Positions 43,858 to 52,931 of a DNA stretch of 64,000 nt are shown in pieces (position 1 is the stretch's first letter; the number at the start of each line of letters is the position of its first letter). The position numbers were made by a program, and so were the translations under genes. A model generated the notes under the pieces. It was not told where the DNA came from and did no database searches. It was given only the letters and a program-made list of their open reading frames with translations. Location: positions 62,001 to 126,000 of the forward strand of contig JAMORC010000015.1 of the NCBI GenBank assembly GCA_027063785.1. Direction: 5' to 3'. This stretch comes from Desulfurobacteriaceae bacterium. Its GTDB lineage: Bacteria; Aquificota; Aquificia; Desulfurobacteriales; Desulfurobacteriaceae.

Positions 43858-45820
43858 CGTTAACCTCTACTATCAGGTTTCCGTAAGGATCGACGGTAGC
43901 AGTCGATTCCGGCGGAATTACGGTTGTTGAGCTGTACTCTACGATAACGGCCGGTCCTTCGATTCTGTTTCCCGCAAGGAGCTTCTCCCTCCGGAAGAAG
44001 GGAGTTGTTAGCCACTCCCCTTCAAAGAGGACTTTCTCCTTTTTAAGGAATGCCCCTTCGGGGGGAGCTTCGGTTCCCTCTTTGACGGTCGGAAGCTCCG
44101 GTTTTTCCGTTTTCCCGACTGCCCTTACCCTCAGGCATACGACCTCTATCTCCCTGTCGTGGACGTAGCCGTAGCGTTGTCTGTGGAGCTTTTCGAAGCT
44201 CTTCCTAAGCTCCCGCGAGTAGGGGACTGTAATTTCAAAGGACTGTCCCTTATACCTTACATCTGCGAAGCTTTCAAGTATTACCTCTTCCGGACTAAAA
44301 CCTTCCTCCTCCATTTCCCTGACGGCCTTTTCCTTGAGTTCCTCCAGCACTTCCTCCAGCTTCTCGCTTGACGCCTTTGCTTCCTCAAGCATTACGGACA
44401 GGGAGTAGTCCTTTATAACGTCCGCGAGCACCATGCCGAGGGCCGAGAAGGTTCCGGGGTTTGCCGGAATGATGACCCTGGGTATCTTCAGTGATTTTGC
44501 CAGGAAGGCTGCGTGAAGTCCCCCCGCTCCTCCGTAGGTGAAGAGAACAAAGTCCTTCGGATCGTAACCCCTTTCGACGGATATAACCTTTATAGCCCTT
44601 TCCATTTTGGCGTTGGCAACCTTCAAAATCCCTTCGGCAAGTTCCGGCGGAGTTATGCCGAGTTTTTTTGATGTTTCTTCAAAGAACGGTATTATCCTGT
44701 TGTAATCCAGTTTCATTTCCCCGCCCAGGAAGCAGTCGGGGTCGAGCCTCCGGGCAAAGAGGTTGGCGTCCGTTACTGTTATCTCTTCTCCTTTCCCGTA
44801 ACATATCGGTCCCGGGTCTGCACCTGCGCTTTCTGGACCTACCGTCAGCGCACCTCCGGCATCCACCTTTGCTATTGATCCGCCCCCTGCGCCTACCGTA
44901 TGTATGTCGATTACGGGCACCTTAACGGGGATTCCCCCTAACTTTGCCTCTGTGGTTACGGTTGGAGTTCCGTCTATCAGCGAAACGTCTGTCGATGTTC
45001 CTCCCATATCGAAGGTTATCAGCTTCGTGTAGCCGCTGCACCTGCCGATGCTCCAGGCTCCCACTACACCGCCTGCCGGTCCGGATAGGACTGTCCTGAC
45101 CGGTTCTGCCTTGACCTTCTCGGAAGAGATTATCCCGCCGTTTGACTGCATCACCCTCAGCGTGTCGCCCTCTTTGAGGTTTTCCTCAAGGTAAGATATG
45201 TAGCTCTTCATCTTCGGCAGGACGTAGGCGTTTACCACCGTTGTGGAAGCCCTCTCAAATTCCCTGAACTCCGGCACGATTTCGTGGGATGCGGATACCG
45301 GAATTCCCGACTTTTCGATTATCCTCTTTACCTTTTCCTCGTGTTCGGGATTGAGGAAGGAGAACAGGAAGGAAACCGCAGCCGATTCGAATCCTTCTTT
45401 TTTCAGCTTTTCGGCAAGGGCGATTACCTCTTCCTCGCTGAGGTCTAATACCACTTCACCTTTGGAGTTTATCCTGCAGTTAAGTCCGAAGCACGCCTTT
45501 TCAGCTATCAGGGGTTTGGGCTTTGTAGGTTTGAAGGTGTAAAGCTCCTCCCTGTTCTGTCTTCCTATTAACAGTAAATCCTCAAATCCCCTGTTTGTAA
45601 TAAAGGCCGTCTTTGCCCCCTTCCTTTCCAGAACTGCATTTGTGGCAACGGTTGTTCCGTGGATTACTCTCCTGCACCTGCCTCCGACTGCATTCAGTCC
45701 CTTTACTACCGCCTCTGCGGGATTTTCGGGAGTTGATAGGACTTTGAAAATTTTTACTTTGCCTTCGGCAAGAACTACAAAGTCTGTGAAGGTGCCGCCG
45801 GTATCAACGCCTATCAGCAT
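43850..45820 (-). CDS. hyuA: Hydantoinase/oxoprolinase subunit A (HyuA family)
   Basis: ATP-binding partner of HyuB, 656 residues, with an actin/ASKHA-like fold: IGVDTGGTFTDFVVL at the N-terminus, IHGTTVATNAVLERKG, SGPAGGVVGA, TFDMGGTSTDVSLIDG, and FTYGGAGGLHAAFLA. HyuAB acts on cyclic amides such as 5-oxoproline or hydantoins. The pair stands alone; no transporter or racemase accompanies it. ATG 45820 is preceded by AGGAGA. The hemB promoter lies in the divergent 102-nt gap. Confidence 0.92.
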   Translation of the reverse strand: MLIGVDTGGTFTDFVVLAEGKVKIFKVLSTPENPAEAVVKGLNAVGGRCRRVIHGTTVATNAVLERKGAKTAFITNRGFEDLLLIGRQNREELYTFKPTKPKPLIAEKACFGLNCRINSKGEVVLDLSEEEVIALAEKLKKEGFESAAVSFLFSFLNPEHEEKVKRIIEKSGIPVSASHEIVPEFREFERASTTVVNAYVLPKMKSYISYLEENLKEGDTLRVMQSNGGIISSEKVKAEPVRTVLSGPAGGVVGAWSIGRCSGYTKLITFDMGGTSTDVSLIDGTPTVTTEAKLGGIPVKVPVIDIHTVGAGGGSIAKVDAGGALTVGPESAGADPGPICYGKGEEITVTDANLFARRLDPDCFLGGEMKLDYNRIIPFFEETSKKLGITPPELAEGILKVANAKMERAIKVISVERGYDPKDFVLFTYGGAGGLHAAFLAKSLKIPRVIIPANPGTFSALGMVLADVIKDYSLSVMLEEAKASSEKLEEVLEELKEKAVREMEEEGFSPEEVILESFADVRYKGQSFEITVPYSRELRKSFEKLHRQRYGYVHDREIEVVCLRVRAVGKTEKPELPTVKEGTEAPPEGAFLKKEKVLFEGEWLTTPFFRREKLLAGNRIEGPAVIVEYSSTTVIPPESTATVDPYGNLIVEVNVG

Positions 45821-45884
45821 TTTAGTCTCCTGTTGAATGGTTTACCTGAACGGTATCGCTTTTCCTGAAGTCTTTTGAAACATC

Positions 45885-45890
45885 TATAAT
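45885..45890 (+). promoter_or_regulatory. -10 box of hemB
   Basis: TATAAT at 45885-45890, 33 nt before the hemB ATG. A weak -35 (TTCCTG, 45862-45867) is present at 17 nt. Confidence 0.5.
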
Positions 45891-45922
45891 AATAGAGCTT
45901 AAAAAACCTCTGGAGGTATTCG

Positions 45923-46918
45923 ATGTTAACCGGCAGGTTTCCGCAGTTGAGGCTGAGGCGTTTGAGGAAGAACGAGAACATAAGAAGGATGGTAAGGGAG
46001 ACCGTGCTCACTCCCGACGACTTTATATACCCCGTTTTTGTAGTTGATGGAGAGAACGTTAAGGAAGAGATACCTTCAATGCCGGGGCAGTTCAGGTACT
46101 CCGTGGACAGGCTGCCCGAAATCGGGGAGAAGGTGTTAAACCACGGCATTCCAGCCGTTATACTCTTCGGCATACCTTCGCACAAGGATGAACTCGGAAG
46201 CGACTCTTACTCCGAAGAGGGGATAATTCAGAGGGCTTTAAGGAAGCTGAAGTCCGAGCTGCCGGAGCTTTACCTGATAACCGATGTCTGCTTCTGCGAG
46301 TACACCTCCCACGGCCACTGCGGTTACCTTGAGTGCCACGGAGAGGTGTGCGATGTTGACAACGACAGGACGCTCGAGCTTCTGAAGAAGCAGGTGGTCT
46401 CCCACGCCCAGGCGGGAGCCGATATGGTGGCGCCTTCGGGCATGATGGACGGGATGATTAAAGCGATAAGGGAAGCCCTCGACTCTGCCGGCTTCACTGA
46501 TATTCCCATAATGTCCTACGCCGCCAAGTATGCTTCTGCTTACTACGGGCCTTTCAGGGATGCGGCCGAATCTACGCCGGCCTTCGGCGACAGGCGTTCA
46601 TACCAGATGGATCCGGCGAACGGGGATGAAGCTCTGAGGGAAGTAGCCCTTGATATTCAGGAAGGGGCAGACATTGTTATGGTTAAACCTGCTCTTGCCT
46701 ACCTGGACATAGTCAGGAGGGTGAAGGAGACCTTTAAGTATCCTACCGCCGCTTACAACGTTAGCGGGGAGTATTCTATGGTAAAGGCCGCGGCCCAGAA
46801 GAGGTGGATAGATGAAAGGAAGGTGGTTCTTGAGACGCTGACATCGATGAAGAGGGCCGGGGCTGACCTAATCCTTACCTACCACGCGCTGGATGCTGCC
46901 GGCTGGCTTAAAGGTTAA
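45923..46918 (+). CDS. hemB: Delta-aminolevulinic acid dehydratase
   Basis: Condenses two 5-aminolevulinates to porphobilinogen for tetrapyrrole synthesis. The 331 residues start [18 protein letters not shown]. The zinc site is C-x-C-x-S-H-G-H-C in [16 protein letters not shown], so this is a Zn-dependent type. The active-site lysines are in [16 protein letters not shown] and [11 protein letters not shown] strong GGAGG ribosome binding site and a terminator hairpin after the stop suggest a single-gene unit. Confidence 0.96.
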   Translation: MLTGRFPQLRLRRLRKNENIRRMVRETVLTPDDFIYPVFVVDGENVKEEIPSMPGQFRYSVDRLPEIGEKVLNHGIPAVILFGIPSHKDELGSDSYSEEGIIQRALRKLKSELPELYLITDVCFCEYTSHGHCGYLECHGEVCDVDNDRTLELLKKQVVSHAQAGADMVAPSGMMDGMIKAIREALDSAGFTDIPIMSYAAKYASAYYGPFRDAAESTPAFGDRRSYQMDPANGDEALREVALDIQEGADIVMVKPALAYLDIVRRVKETFKYPTAAYNVSGEYSMVKAAAQKRWIDERKVVLETLTSMKRAGADLILTYHALDAAGWLKG

Positions 46919-46920
46919 CC

Positions 46921-46942
46921 GAGGCCGGAAGGCCTCTTCCTT
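46921..46942 (+). terminator. Terminator after hemB
   Basis: GAGGCC (46921-46926), GGAA loop, GGCCTC (46931-46936), then TTCCTT. The U tract is interrupted. It ends at the convergent membrane-protein gene. Confidence 0.6.
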
Positions 46943-47288
46943 ACCACCACTCTTCCTCTTTCGCCTCAAGGACGGTTTCGACCAGCAGTATGATGACGGA
47001 AAAGATGTTTGCAATCAGCGCTCCCCATGCCAGGGCTATCACCAGGGATGTGCGCGCTCCCATCTCGTAGAAGATCAGGGCCGGAATGAGGTGGAGGTCT
47101 GCGGCAAGGCTCGTTGCCAGCATTTCTGCACTCAGCGTTTTCTTGCTTCCGAGCTTGAGTAAAGTGGCAATGAGGTTGAAGGTAACCGATGCGATAAGCT
47201 CGTAAGGATCGCCGTCGTAGACAAATCCTGCCGTGGTGGTAAGGGACATCATTACGAAGAATGCGGTTCCGACTTTACTCCAGTCCAT
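46941..47288 (-). CDS. Small membrane protein (DUF6394-like)
   Basis: 115 residues with three hydrophobic stretches: TAFFVMMSLTTTAGFVY, SVTFNLIATLLKLG to LIPALIFYEM, and LVIALAWGALIANIFSVIILLV. The TTTAGFVYDGD and ADLHLIPA segments resemble DUF6394 proteins known from Campylobacterota, but this rests on memory. It overlaps the end of the K+ channel gene by 14 nt, so it is probably cotranslated and could be an accessory subunit. No function is known. Confidence 0.7.
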   Translation of the reverse strand: MDWSKVGTAFFVMMSLTTTAGFVYDGDPYELIASVTFNLIATLLKLGSKKTLSAEMLATSLAADLHLIPALIFYEMGARTSLVIALAWGALIANIFSVIILLVETVLEAKEEEWW

Positions 47289-48426
47289 TGAGCCTCTCCT
47301 TGAGTTTCTTTCTCAGCATTGTGCTTCTTGAGGTTATTTTTCCTTTAAAGAGGGCCTTTACGGCTTCCTCTATCTTTTTCCTCGGAGCGACGATTACCAT
47401 TATGTCGAGGGGTTCAATTTTCACGTCTCCGCCGGGAGTGAAGATAACGGTTCCGTTGCTCTTCTTTATCGCAATTACTGTTATTCCGAATCTCTTTCTG
47501 AGGTCAAGTTCCTTCAGGGTTTTGCCGATAATCGGTGAGTCGGGCTGTACGACAAGTTCCTCTATGTCTATAAAGGTGTGTTCACCGAAGAGGATTTCCT
47601 CAAGGAGCGATTTCTCACCGAAAATCGGCGGTTTCCTTGCGAGTATGGCCACCCTTTTGGAGATTATCGACGGAATGGTCTCGACGTAGTCGGCCCCCAC
47701 AAGCTTTAACTTCTCCTTGAACTCCTCCTTCTTTGCGAGGGCCAGTATGAAAAAGGGATAAATGCTGTTTTTCGTTACGGCGTTCTTTACGGTCAGGACT
47801 ATTGCAAGGTTTCTGTAATCGTCAAGCGTTGCAACCACTGCTCCGACTGCCGCCTCCAGGTTTGCAAGGTAGAGGGTGTTTTCCTCTGTAGGCTCCAGGT
47901 TGAGGTAGTACCTGATGTCGTGTTCTTTTGCGAACTCTTCAAGCTCTTCTGACGGGTCAATGAGGACTACCGGAATTCTGTAGTGCTTTAACTCTTTTAT
48001 CAGATGGATTACGTAATCGTTAAGGCCGAAGATGATGTAGTGGCCTTTAAGAGCAGAGATGTCCGAAACCATTTTCCTGAACCTCAAGATTTTCTTTACT
48101 TCTCCCGAAGTTACGATGTTTATGAGAACGGCTATGGAGTAGCCCATTACAGCCCCGACTCCGACCGTCATGACGGCAAGGTTGAATATCCTGTCCTTTG
48201 CCGTCATATCCCACATTTCGCCGTAGCCTATCGTCGTTACCGTCAGAATTGTCATGTAGAAGGCTTTGAGGAGGTCGACTTTGGAGAGGATCATGTAGCC
48301 GACGGTTGAGGCCATTATTGTGATGAGGGCAATAATCAGGGGTGCCCTGAACTTCATGAGGATTTCGAGAATCCTCTCCTGACCGTATCTGGGCGGTATT
48401 TTCCCCTCTGGAAGCTTTCTTCCCAC
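47275..48426 (-). CDS. Two-TM potassium channel with RCK domains
   Basis: Ion channel of 383 residues. TM1 (about 28-47), pore helix and selectivity filter TTIGYGE, TM2 (about 82-107), then an RCK-N/TrkA-N domain (HYIIFGLNDYVIHLIKEL, VVLIDPSEE) and an RCK-C/TrkA-C domain (IIGKTLKELDLRKRFGITVIAI, DIMVIVAPRKKIEE). The nucleotide loop GxGxxG is replaced by FGLNDY, so NAD(H) binding is doubtful; MthK-like channels are gated by divalent ions. It is 3 nt from the aminotransferase gene upstream. Confidence 0.9.
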   Translation of the reverse strand: MGRKLPEGKIPPRYGQERILEILMKFRAPLIIALITIMASTVGYMILSKVDLLKAFYMTILTVTTIGYGEMWDMTAKDRIFNLAVMTVGVGAVMGYSIAVLINIVTSGEVKKILRFRKMVSDISALKGHYIIFGLNDYVIHLIKELKHYRIPVVLIDPSEELEEFAKEHDIRYYLNLEPTEENTLYLANLEAAVGAVVATLDDYRNLAIVLTVKNAVTKNSIYPFFILALAKKEEFKEKLKLVGADYVETIPSIISKRVAILARKPPIFGEKSLLEEILFGEHTFIDIEELVVQPDSPIIGKTLKELDLRKRFGITVIAIKKSNGTVIFTPGGDVKIEPLDIMVIVAPRKKIEEAVKALFKGKITSRSTMLRKKLKERLNGLE

Positions 48427-48429
48427 TCC

Positions 48430-49539
48430 CTACCTCAAGAGCTTGCAGAGCCTTTCCAGGCCTTCTTCTATGTTCTTCAGCGAGGTACAGTAGGAGAACC
48501 TTACGAACCTGTCGGTTCCATTATATCCGAAGTCCCTTCCCGGGGTTACCGCCACGCCGGTCTCCTCAAGGAGCCTGAAGGAAAACTCAAAGCTGTCCTC
48601 TGTAAAGCCGGAAACGTCGGCGTAAATGTAGAAAGCCCCTTCCGGTTCTACGGGCACTTTGAATCCTATTTCCTTCAGACCTTTGAGCATGAAGTCCCTT
48701 CTTTTCCTGAAGATCTCGACGTTTGCCGCAAGCTCTTCGAGAACGTCTTCCTCAAAGCAGGCAAGGGCTGCGTGCTGGGAAGCTGTCGAGGCTGATATTA
48801 CGGTGTTCTGGAGGATGGCGGTTATGTGGGGGACAAGCTCTTCGGGTACTATTAGGAATCCCAGCCTCCACCCCGTCATCAGGAAGAACTTTGAGAAACT
48901 GCCCGCGACGGCGGCGTTGTCGGTTACTTCGAGGGCCGAGGCAGCCCTTCCCCTGTAGGTTAAGCCGTGATATACCTCGTCAGAGATCAGGAAAGCCTTT
49001 TCAGAAAGCCGTCTAAGTTCCTCTTTTCTGTAGACGGTGCCTGTCGGGTTTGAAGGGGAATTGACGATTAGGGCTTCTGTTTTTACACTTTCGGGTCTTA
49101 GTTTAAAGGACTCTTCGGGAGAAACGGGTATCCTTTCTCCCGGCAAGTTGAGAAATGAGAGCATGTTCTTGTAGCAGGGGTAACCCGGGTCGGGGTAGGA
49201 TATAGTTCCGATTAACTCTGAAACAACTTTTAGGAGTGCCAGTAGTCCGGGGGAACTGCCCGGGGTGATGATGACCTGCTGAGGCTTTACCGACACGCCG
49301 TAGGTTTTCCCGTAGTACTCTGCTATCTTTTCCCTCAAGGGGTAAATCCCTGCGCTTTCTGTGTATCTGAGTTCTATATTCCCGATGACCTTTCTTGCAG
49401 CTTCCTTTACCTTTTCCGGAACGGGCAGGTCAGGTTCACCTATTTCAAAGTGGATTACTTTCCTCCCCTTCTTTTCAATCTCCCTTGCCCTTTCCAGAAC
49501 TTTCATCACGTAGAAGGGCTTTACCGGCAACTTCTCCAT
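48430..49539 (-). CDS. PLP aminotransferase, aspartate-aminotransferase family
   Basis: Fold-type I aminotransferase of 369 residues: VIHFEIGEPDLPVP, RYTESAGIYPLREKIA, VNSPSNPTGTVY, ISDEVYHGL, and the PLP lysine in GSFSKFFLMTGWRLGF. Substrate is unclear (aspartate, aromatic or prephenate types are possible). The start region overlaps the 3' end of mtaB by 65 nt in another frame; a start at the internal Met12 would shorten that overlap, but MEKLPVKPFYVMKVLERAR fits the family N-terminus. Confidence 0.85.
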   Translation of the reverse strand: MEKLPVKPFYVMKVLERAREIEKKGRKVIHFEIGEPDLPVPEKVKEAARKVIGNIELRYTESAGIYPLREKIAEYYGKTYGVSVKPQQVIITPGSSPGLLALLKVVSELIGTISYPDPGYPCYKNMLSFLNLPGERIPVSPEESFKLRPESVKTEALIVNSPSNPTGTVYRKEELRRLSEKAFLISDEVYHGLTYRGRAASALEVTDNAAVAGSFSKFFLMTGWRLGFLIVPEELVPHITAILQNTVISASTASQHAALACFEEDVLEELAANVEIFRKRRDFMLKGLKEIGFKVPVEPEGAFYIYADVSGFTEDSFEFSFRLLEETGVAVTPGRDFGYNGTDRFVRFSYCTSLKNIEEGLERLCKLLR

Positions 49540-50827
49540 AGTTTTCCTCCCTCTTCCTTCCTGCCTCCTTAAGGATAACCTTTACGACCTCTCCGGGCGG
49601 CAGTTTTTCATTGACTATGCACCTTATGTAGTTGCCGCTCAGCGTTACACTCCTGCCGTCCCCAAGGTTGGAGAGGACTAAAGATTCCAGCTCCTTACCG
49701 ATAAACCTTTTCCTGTAGGCAAGGCTCTTCTCCTCTCCGAGCTTCCTAAGGATTGCCGCTCTTTCCTTTTTCTCCTGCGGAGATACGCTGTCTTTCATTT
49801 TTGCCGCTGCCGTTCCCCTTCTCGGGGAGTAGGGAAAGACGTGAAGGTATCCGAAGGGAAGTTCTTCTATGAACGCTTTGGTTTCTTTAAACTCTTCCTT
49901 CCCTTCTCCCGGGAAGCCGACCATGACGTCGGTTCCTATGCACATATCCCTCTTTGAAAGGATTTTCTCTATTACTTTCCTGTAGTCCTCTGGGGTATAG
50001 CGCCTGTTCATTGCTTCAAGTATCCGCCTGCTGCCGCTCTGGAGGGGGATGTGGAGGTGGGGGGCTACTTTTTCGCATTCTGTAACGACACTTATAAGCT
50101 CTTCCGAGAACTCCATCGGTTCTATTGAGCTTAACCTTAGCCTGTAAAGTCCCGGAATTTTGACAATCTCTTCTACAAGCCTTGCAAGGTTCCAGTTCCC
50201 TTCAAGGTCGATTCCGTAGGAGCCCAGGTGCGTTCCCGTAAGGACTATTTCCTTGTATCCCTGTTCAACCAGTTCCCTTACCTGGGATATAACCTCCCGG
50301 GGGGTTTCGCTGACCATTGCCCCCCTTGCCTTGGGAATTATGCAATAGGAGCAGAAGAGTTGACACCCCTGCTGAACTTTTAAAAACGCCCTGGTCCTGC
50401 CCTCGAAGCTTCTGATGCTCAGAGGGAGGAATTTTCTGTCGCTCCAGACGCCCTTGACGGTTACTTTGGGAAGTTTCCCCGAAAGCCTTTTTTCGACAAG
50501 CTCAACCATTTTGAACTTCTCAAGGTTTCCCGTTATGAAGTCTACTTCGGGAAGTTTTTCCAGCTCTTCGGGGTAAACTTCGGAGTAGCATCCGGTGGCA
50601 ACTACCAGGGCTTCCGGGTTTCTCTGTTTTGCTTTCCTGAGGGCTTTCCTGCTCTTGGCATCTGCCGTAGAGGTAACGGTGCAGGTGTTAACGATGTAAA
50701 TGTCCGCCTTTTCCTCAAAGGGGACAACTTCGTATCCCTTTTCTCTGAACCGCTCTTCCATGTAGGCCGTTTCGTGGAAGTTCATCTTACAGCCAAGGGT
50801 ATAGAAAGCTACTTTTTTCCTTTTCAC
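49475..50827 (-). CDS. mtaB: tRNA t6A37 methylthiotransferase
   Basis: Radical SAM enzyme that converts t6A37 to ms2t6A in tRNA. The N-terminal UPF0004 domain binds one cluster (FYTLGCKMNFHE, VNTCTVT, VVATGCYSE). The radical SAM core is VQQGCQLFCSYCIIPKARG (CxxxCxxC), and a TRAM domain covers about 375-425. KMNFHE rather than KQN agrees with the MtaB subgroup. The tail past residue ~427 lies out of frame in the aminotransferase gene and is probably a read-on after loss of the usual stop. The start is GTG 50827. Confidence 0.92.
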   Translation of the reverse strand: MKRKKVAFYTLGCKMNFHETAYMEERFREKGYEVVPFEEKADIYIVNTCTVTSTADAKSRKALRKAKQRNPEALVVATGCYSEVYPEELEKLPEVDFITGNLEKFKMVELVEKRLSGKLPKVTVKGVWSDRKFLPLSIRSFEGRTRAFLKVQQGCQLFCSYCIIPKARGAMVSETPREVISQVRELVEQGYKEIVLTGTHLGSYGIDLEGNWNLARLVEEIVKIPGLYRLRLSSIEPMEFSEELISVVTECEKVAPHLHIPLQSGSRRILEAMNRRYTPEDYRKVIEKILSKRDMCIGTDVMVGFPGEGKEEFKETKAFIEELPFGYLHVFPYSPRRGTAAAKMKDSVSPQEKKERAAILRKLGEEKSLAYRKRFIGKELESLVLSNLGDGRSVTLSGNYIRCIVNEKLPPGEVVKVILKEAGRKREENYGEVAGKALLRDESSGKGKGD

Positions 50828-50875
50828 TTCCCTGCCTTATCGAAAATGGTTTTCATTACTAATATAGGCTCCTGC

Positions 50876-51760
50876 TTACGGAATAACGTGCAGGAGGCAC
50901 TTAAGCTTTTCTATCCCCACAGGTTCCTCTTCCTGAGGAGGTACTTGGATAACGGCTTTATCCGGGAAGAGGGAGTTGAGGGGGGACGGATCGGAGAACC
51001 TGTTGGCAATTAGCAGCTTGACTGGGATTCCCAGCGACTCCAGTTCCTCCACCGTCTTTTTCCCTACTTCAATCGGGAGGACTTGGGGGTTAAATACCAC
51101 GCCGAACAGCGTGTCCTTTCCCGTGAGAAGTTCTCTGAGGGAGGAGTACTGCTTTTTCCTCCTGGTCAACGCCCGGTAAACGGGATCTTCGGAGAGTATT
51201 TCTTCAAGGCTTTTCTTCTCTTTCAGTTGAGAAAGCCTTTGGTAGCGGAGAGCTTCCCTCCTCATGGATAGGAGCCTGTCAAGCCAGTTTATCAGCAGTT
51301 CCGGAAGTGCCACGAGCCGTAGAGTATAACCTGACGGAGCTGTATCGAAGACGACCTTTTTAAATTCCTTTGAAAGACTTTCCTTTACTTTAAATAGGAC
51401 GTCTATCATTGCAAGTTCAAAGGCACCGGGGGAGTAGTAGGCAAGCTCTATCTGCTCCTCGATTTCCGAAAGGAGAAGGGGACTTACAACCTTTTTAGCT
51501 TCTTCCTTGACCTTTCTGAGGTAGTTCTTCATTTCTCCTTCAATGTCAACTTCGAGGGCGTAAAGGTTTTCGGTTACTTTTGTCGGTTTTTCTCCGATTT
51601 TCTTCCCGAGGATGTAGGAAAGGGAGTGTGCCGGGTCGAGCGAAACAACCAGAGTTTTGAACTTTTCCGATAATTTCAGGGCTAATAGCGTTGAGAAAGT
51701 TGTTTTGCCTGCTCCCCCCTTTCCGGAGAAGAAGAAAAACCTGTACCTGTAAATCTCCAT
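50876..51760 (-). CDS. ArsA/Get3-like ATPase
   Basis: Single-domain deviant-Walker ATPase of about 294 residues. P-loop FFSGKGGAGKTTFS (residues 9-22), switch I SLDPAHSLSYILG, and switch II VVFDTAPSGYTLRLVALP, where family members usually read DTAPTGHTLR. No metal-binding Cys triad for arsenite and no ars genes nearby, so arsenite export is unlikely; tail-anchored-protein-like targeting or a partner-specific role is possible. ATG 51760 shares its A with the TGA of the 88-residue gene; an earlier in-frame start would run through that gene. Confidence 0.85.
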   Translation of the reverse strand: MEIYRYRFFFFSGKGGAGKTTFSTLLALKLSEKFKTLVVSLDPAHSLSYILGKKIGEKPTKVTENLYALEVDIEGEMKNYLRKVKEEAKKVVSPLLLSEIEEQIELAYYSPGAFELAMIDVLFKVKESLSKEFKKVVFDTAPSGYTLRLVALPELLINWLDRLLSMRREALRYQRLSQLKEKKSLEEILSEDPVYRALTRRKKQYSSLRELLTGKDTLFGVVFNPQVLPIEVGKKTVEELESLGIPVKLLIANRFSDPSPLNSLFPDKAVIQVPPQEEEPVGIEKLKCLLHVIP

Positions 51761-52026
51761 CAGGGTTCCCCGAACTCCCCCGCAAGTTTTGAGAAGAACC
51801 TCTCCCTGTCTGCTATCTCCCTTTCCCACCTGCTTATGTTCTCGGCAAAGTAGGGTAGCAGTTCTACCGTGTGGTAGTAGAGGGGGTTAGGAATCCCGAG
51901 CCTGTCGCTGAGTATGATCGTTAAAAACTGGTCGTTAATGAGGGATGCCTTGAACTCGAGTTTTTCCGTTGAAGCATCTACGACAGCTCCCTTAAAGAAG
52001 AGCTTGAGGAATTCAAGGAATTCCAT
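51760..52026 (-). CDS. Hypothetical protein, 88 aa, next to ArsA-like ATPase
   Basis: No family recognised. The sequence (MEFLEFLKLFFKGAVVDAS, INDQFLTIILSDRLGIPNP, YYHTVELLPYFAENISRWER) looks alpha/beta and soluble. It shares bases with pyrD upstream (TAATG) and with the ATPase downstream (TGATG), so the three are made together. The tight coupling suggests it works with the ATPase, perhaps as cofactor or adaptor, but this is inference. Confidence 0.68.
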   Translation of the reverse strand: MEFLEFLKLFFKGAVVDASTEKLEFKASLINDQFLTIILSDRLGIPNPLYYHTVELLPYFAENISRWEREIADRERFFSKLAGEFGEP

Positions 52027-52931
52027 TATTCCCTCAAGTCTCCGATCAGTTCCTCTACCGAGGAGTAGCTCATTTCCTTGAGGTAACTCTCAATGCCCGA
52101 GACGATTTCCTCGGCGGCTTTGGGGTTGAAGAAATTGGCAGTTCCGACCTGGACTGCCGAAGCTCCGGCCAGGAAGAACTCGACCGCATCTTCCCAGGTT
52201 GATATGCCTCCGATTCCGATTACCGGGATTGATACTGCCTGGCTTACCTGATAGACCATCCTTACGGCAACGGGCTTAATGGCCGGGCCGGAAAGTCCCC
52301 CGAACTTATTCTTGAGCCTCGGCTTTCTCCTATAGATGTCTATTGCCATTCCGAGAAGCGTGTTTATTGCGGAAAGGGCGTCGGCTCCGGCACTTTCTAT
52401 GGCCTTCGCTATCTCTACTATGTCGGTTACATTCGGCGAAAGCTTTACTATCAGGGGCTTGTCGCAGACCTTTTTAACCTCTTCCGTAAGCCTTGCTGCT
52501 TCAACGGGGTCAACCCCGAAGGCAAGACCTCCCTTCTTAACGTTGGGGCAGGAAATGTTAAGCTCGAGTGCGTGGACGCCTTCAACCCCTTTCAGGGCTG
52601 ATGCCACTGCCGTGTACTCCTCGATGGTTGACCCGTAGATGTTGGCAATGACCCTGCACCGGTACTTCCTGAGTTCCGGCAGGACGTTTTCTACAAAGTG
52701 ATCAACTCCCGGATTCTGAAGTCCTATTGCGTTCAGCATTCCGCACGGGGTTTCCCATATTCTCGGAGGGGGATTCCCTTCCCTCGGTTCTACTGACAGT
52801 CCTTTTACGCACACGGCTCCTATCCTGTTAAGGTCTACGTATGGTGCATATTCGAGGCCGAAGCCGAACGTTCCGGAGGCCGTCCATACCGGATTTTCGA
52901 ACTCAACTCCGAAAAGCTTTACTTTTAGCAT
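52026..52931 (-). CDS. pyrD: Dihydroorotate dehydrogenase, class 1B type
   Basis: FMN enzyme of pyrimidine synthesis. VWTASGTFGFGLEY, VKGLSVEPREGNPPPRI, the catalytic-Cys loop LELNISCPNVKKGG, FGGLSGPAIKPVAVRMVY and IGIGGISTWEDAVEFFLAGA mark PyrDB. About 301 residues. Class 1B normally pairs with PyrK; none is adjacent. ATG 52931 shares its A with the TGA of rlmD, with AAAGGTG upstream, rather than the in-frame GTG at 52934. Confidence 0.95.
   Translation of the reverse strand: MLKVKLFGVEFENPVWTASGTFGFGLEYAPYVDLNRIGAVCVKGLSVEPREGNPPPRIWETPCGMLNAIGLQNPGVDHFVENVLPELRKYRCRVIANIYGSTIEEYTAVASALKGVEGVHALELNISCPNVKKGGLAFGVDPVEAARLTEEVKKVCDKPLIVKLSPNVTDIVEIAKAIESAGADALSAINTLLGMAIDIYRRKPRLKNKFGGLSGPAIKPVAVRMVYQVSQAVSIPVIGIGGISTWEDAVEFFLAGASAVQVGTANFFNPKAAEEIVSGIESYLKEMSYSSVEELIGDLRE

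Noticed and set aside
50876-51760. Arsenite efflux ATPase
   Set aside because: No Cys triad, no tandem ATPase halves and no ars neighbours.
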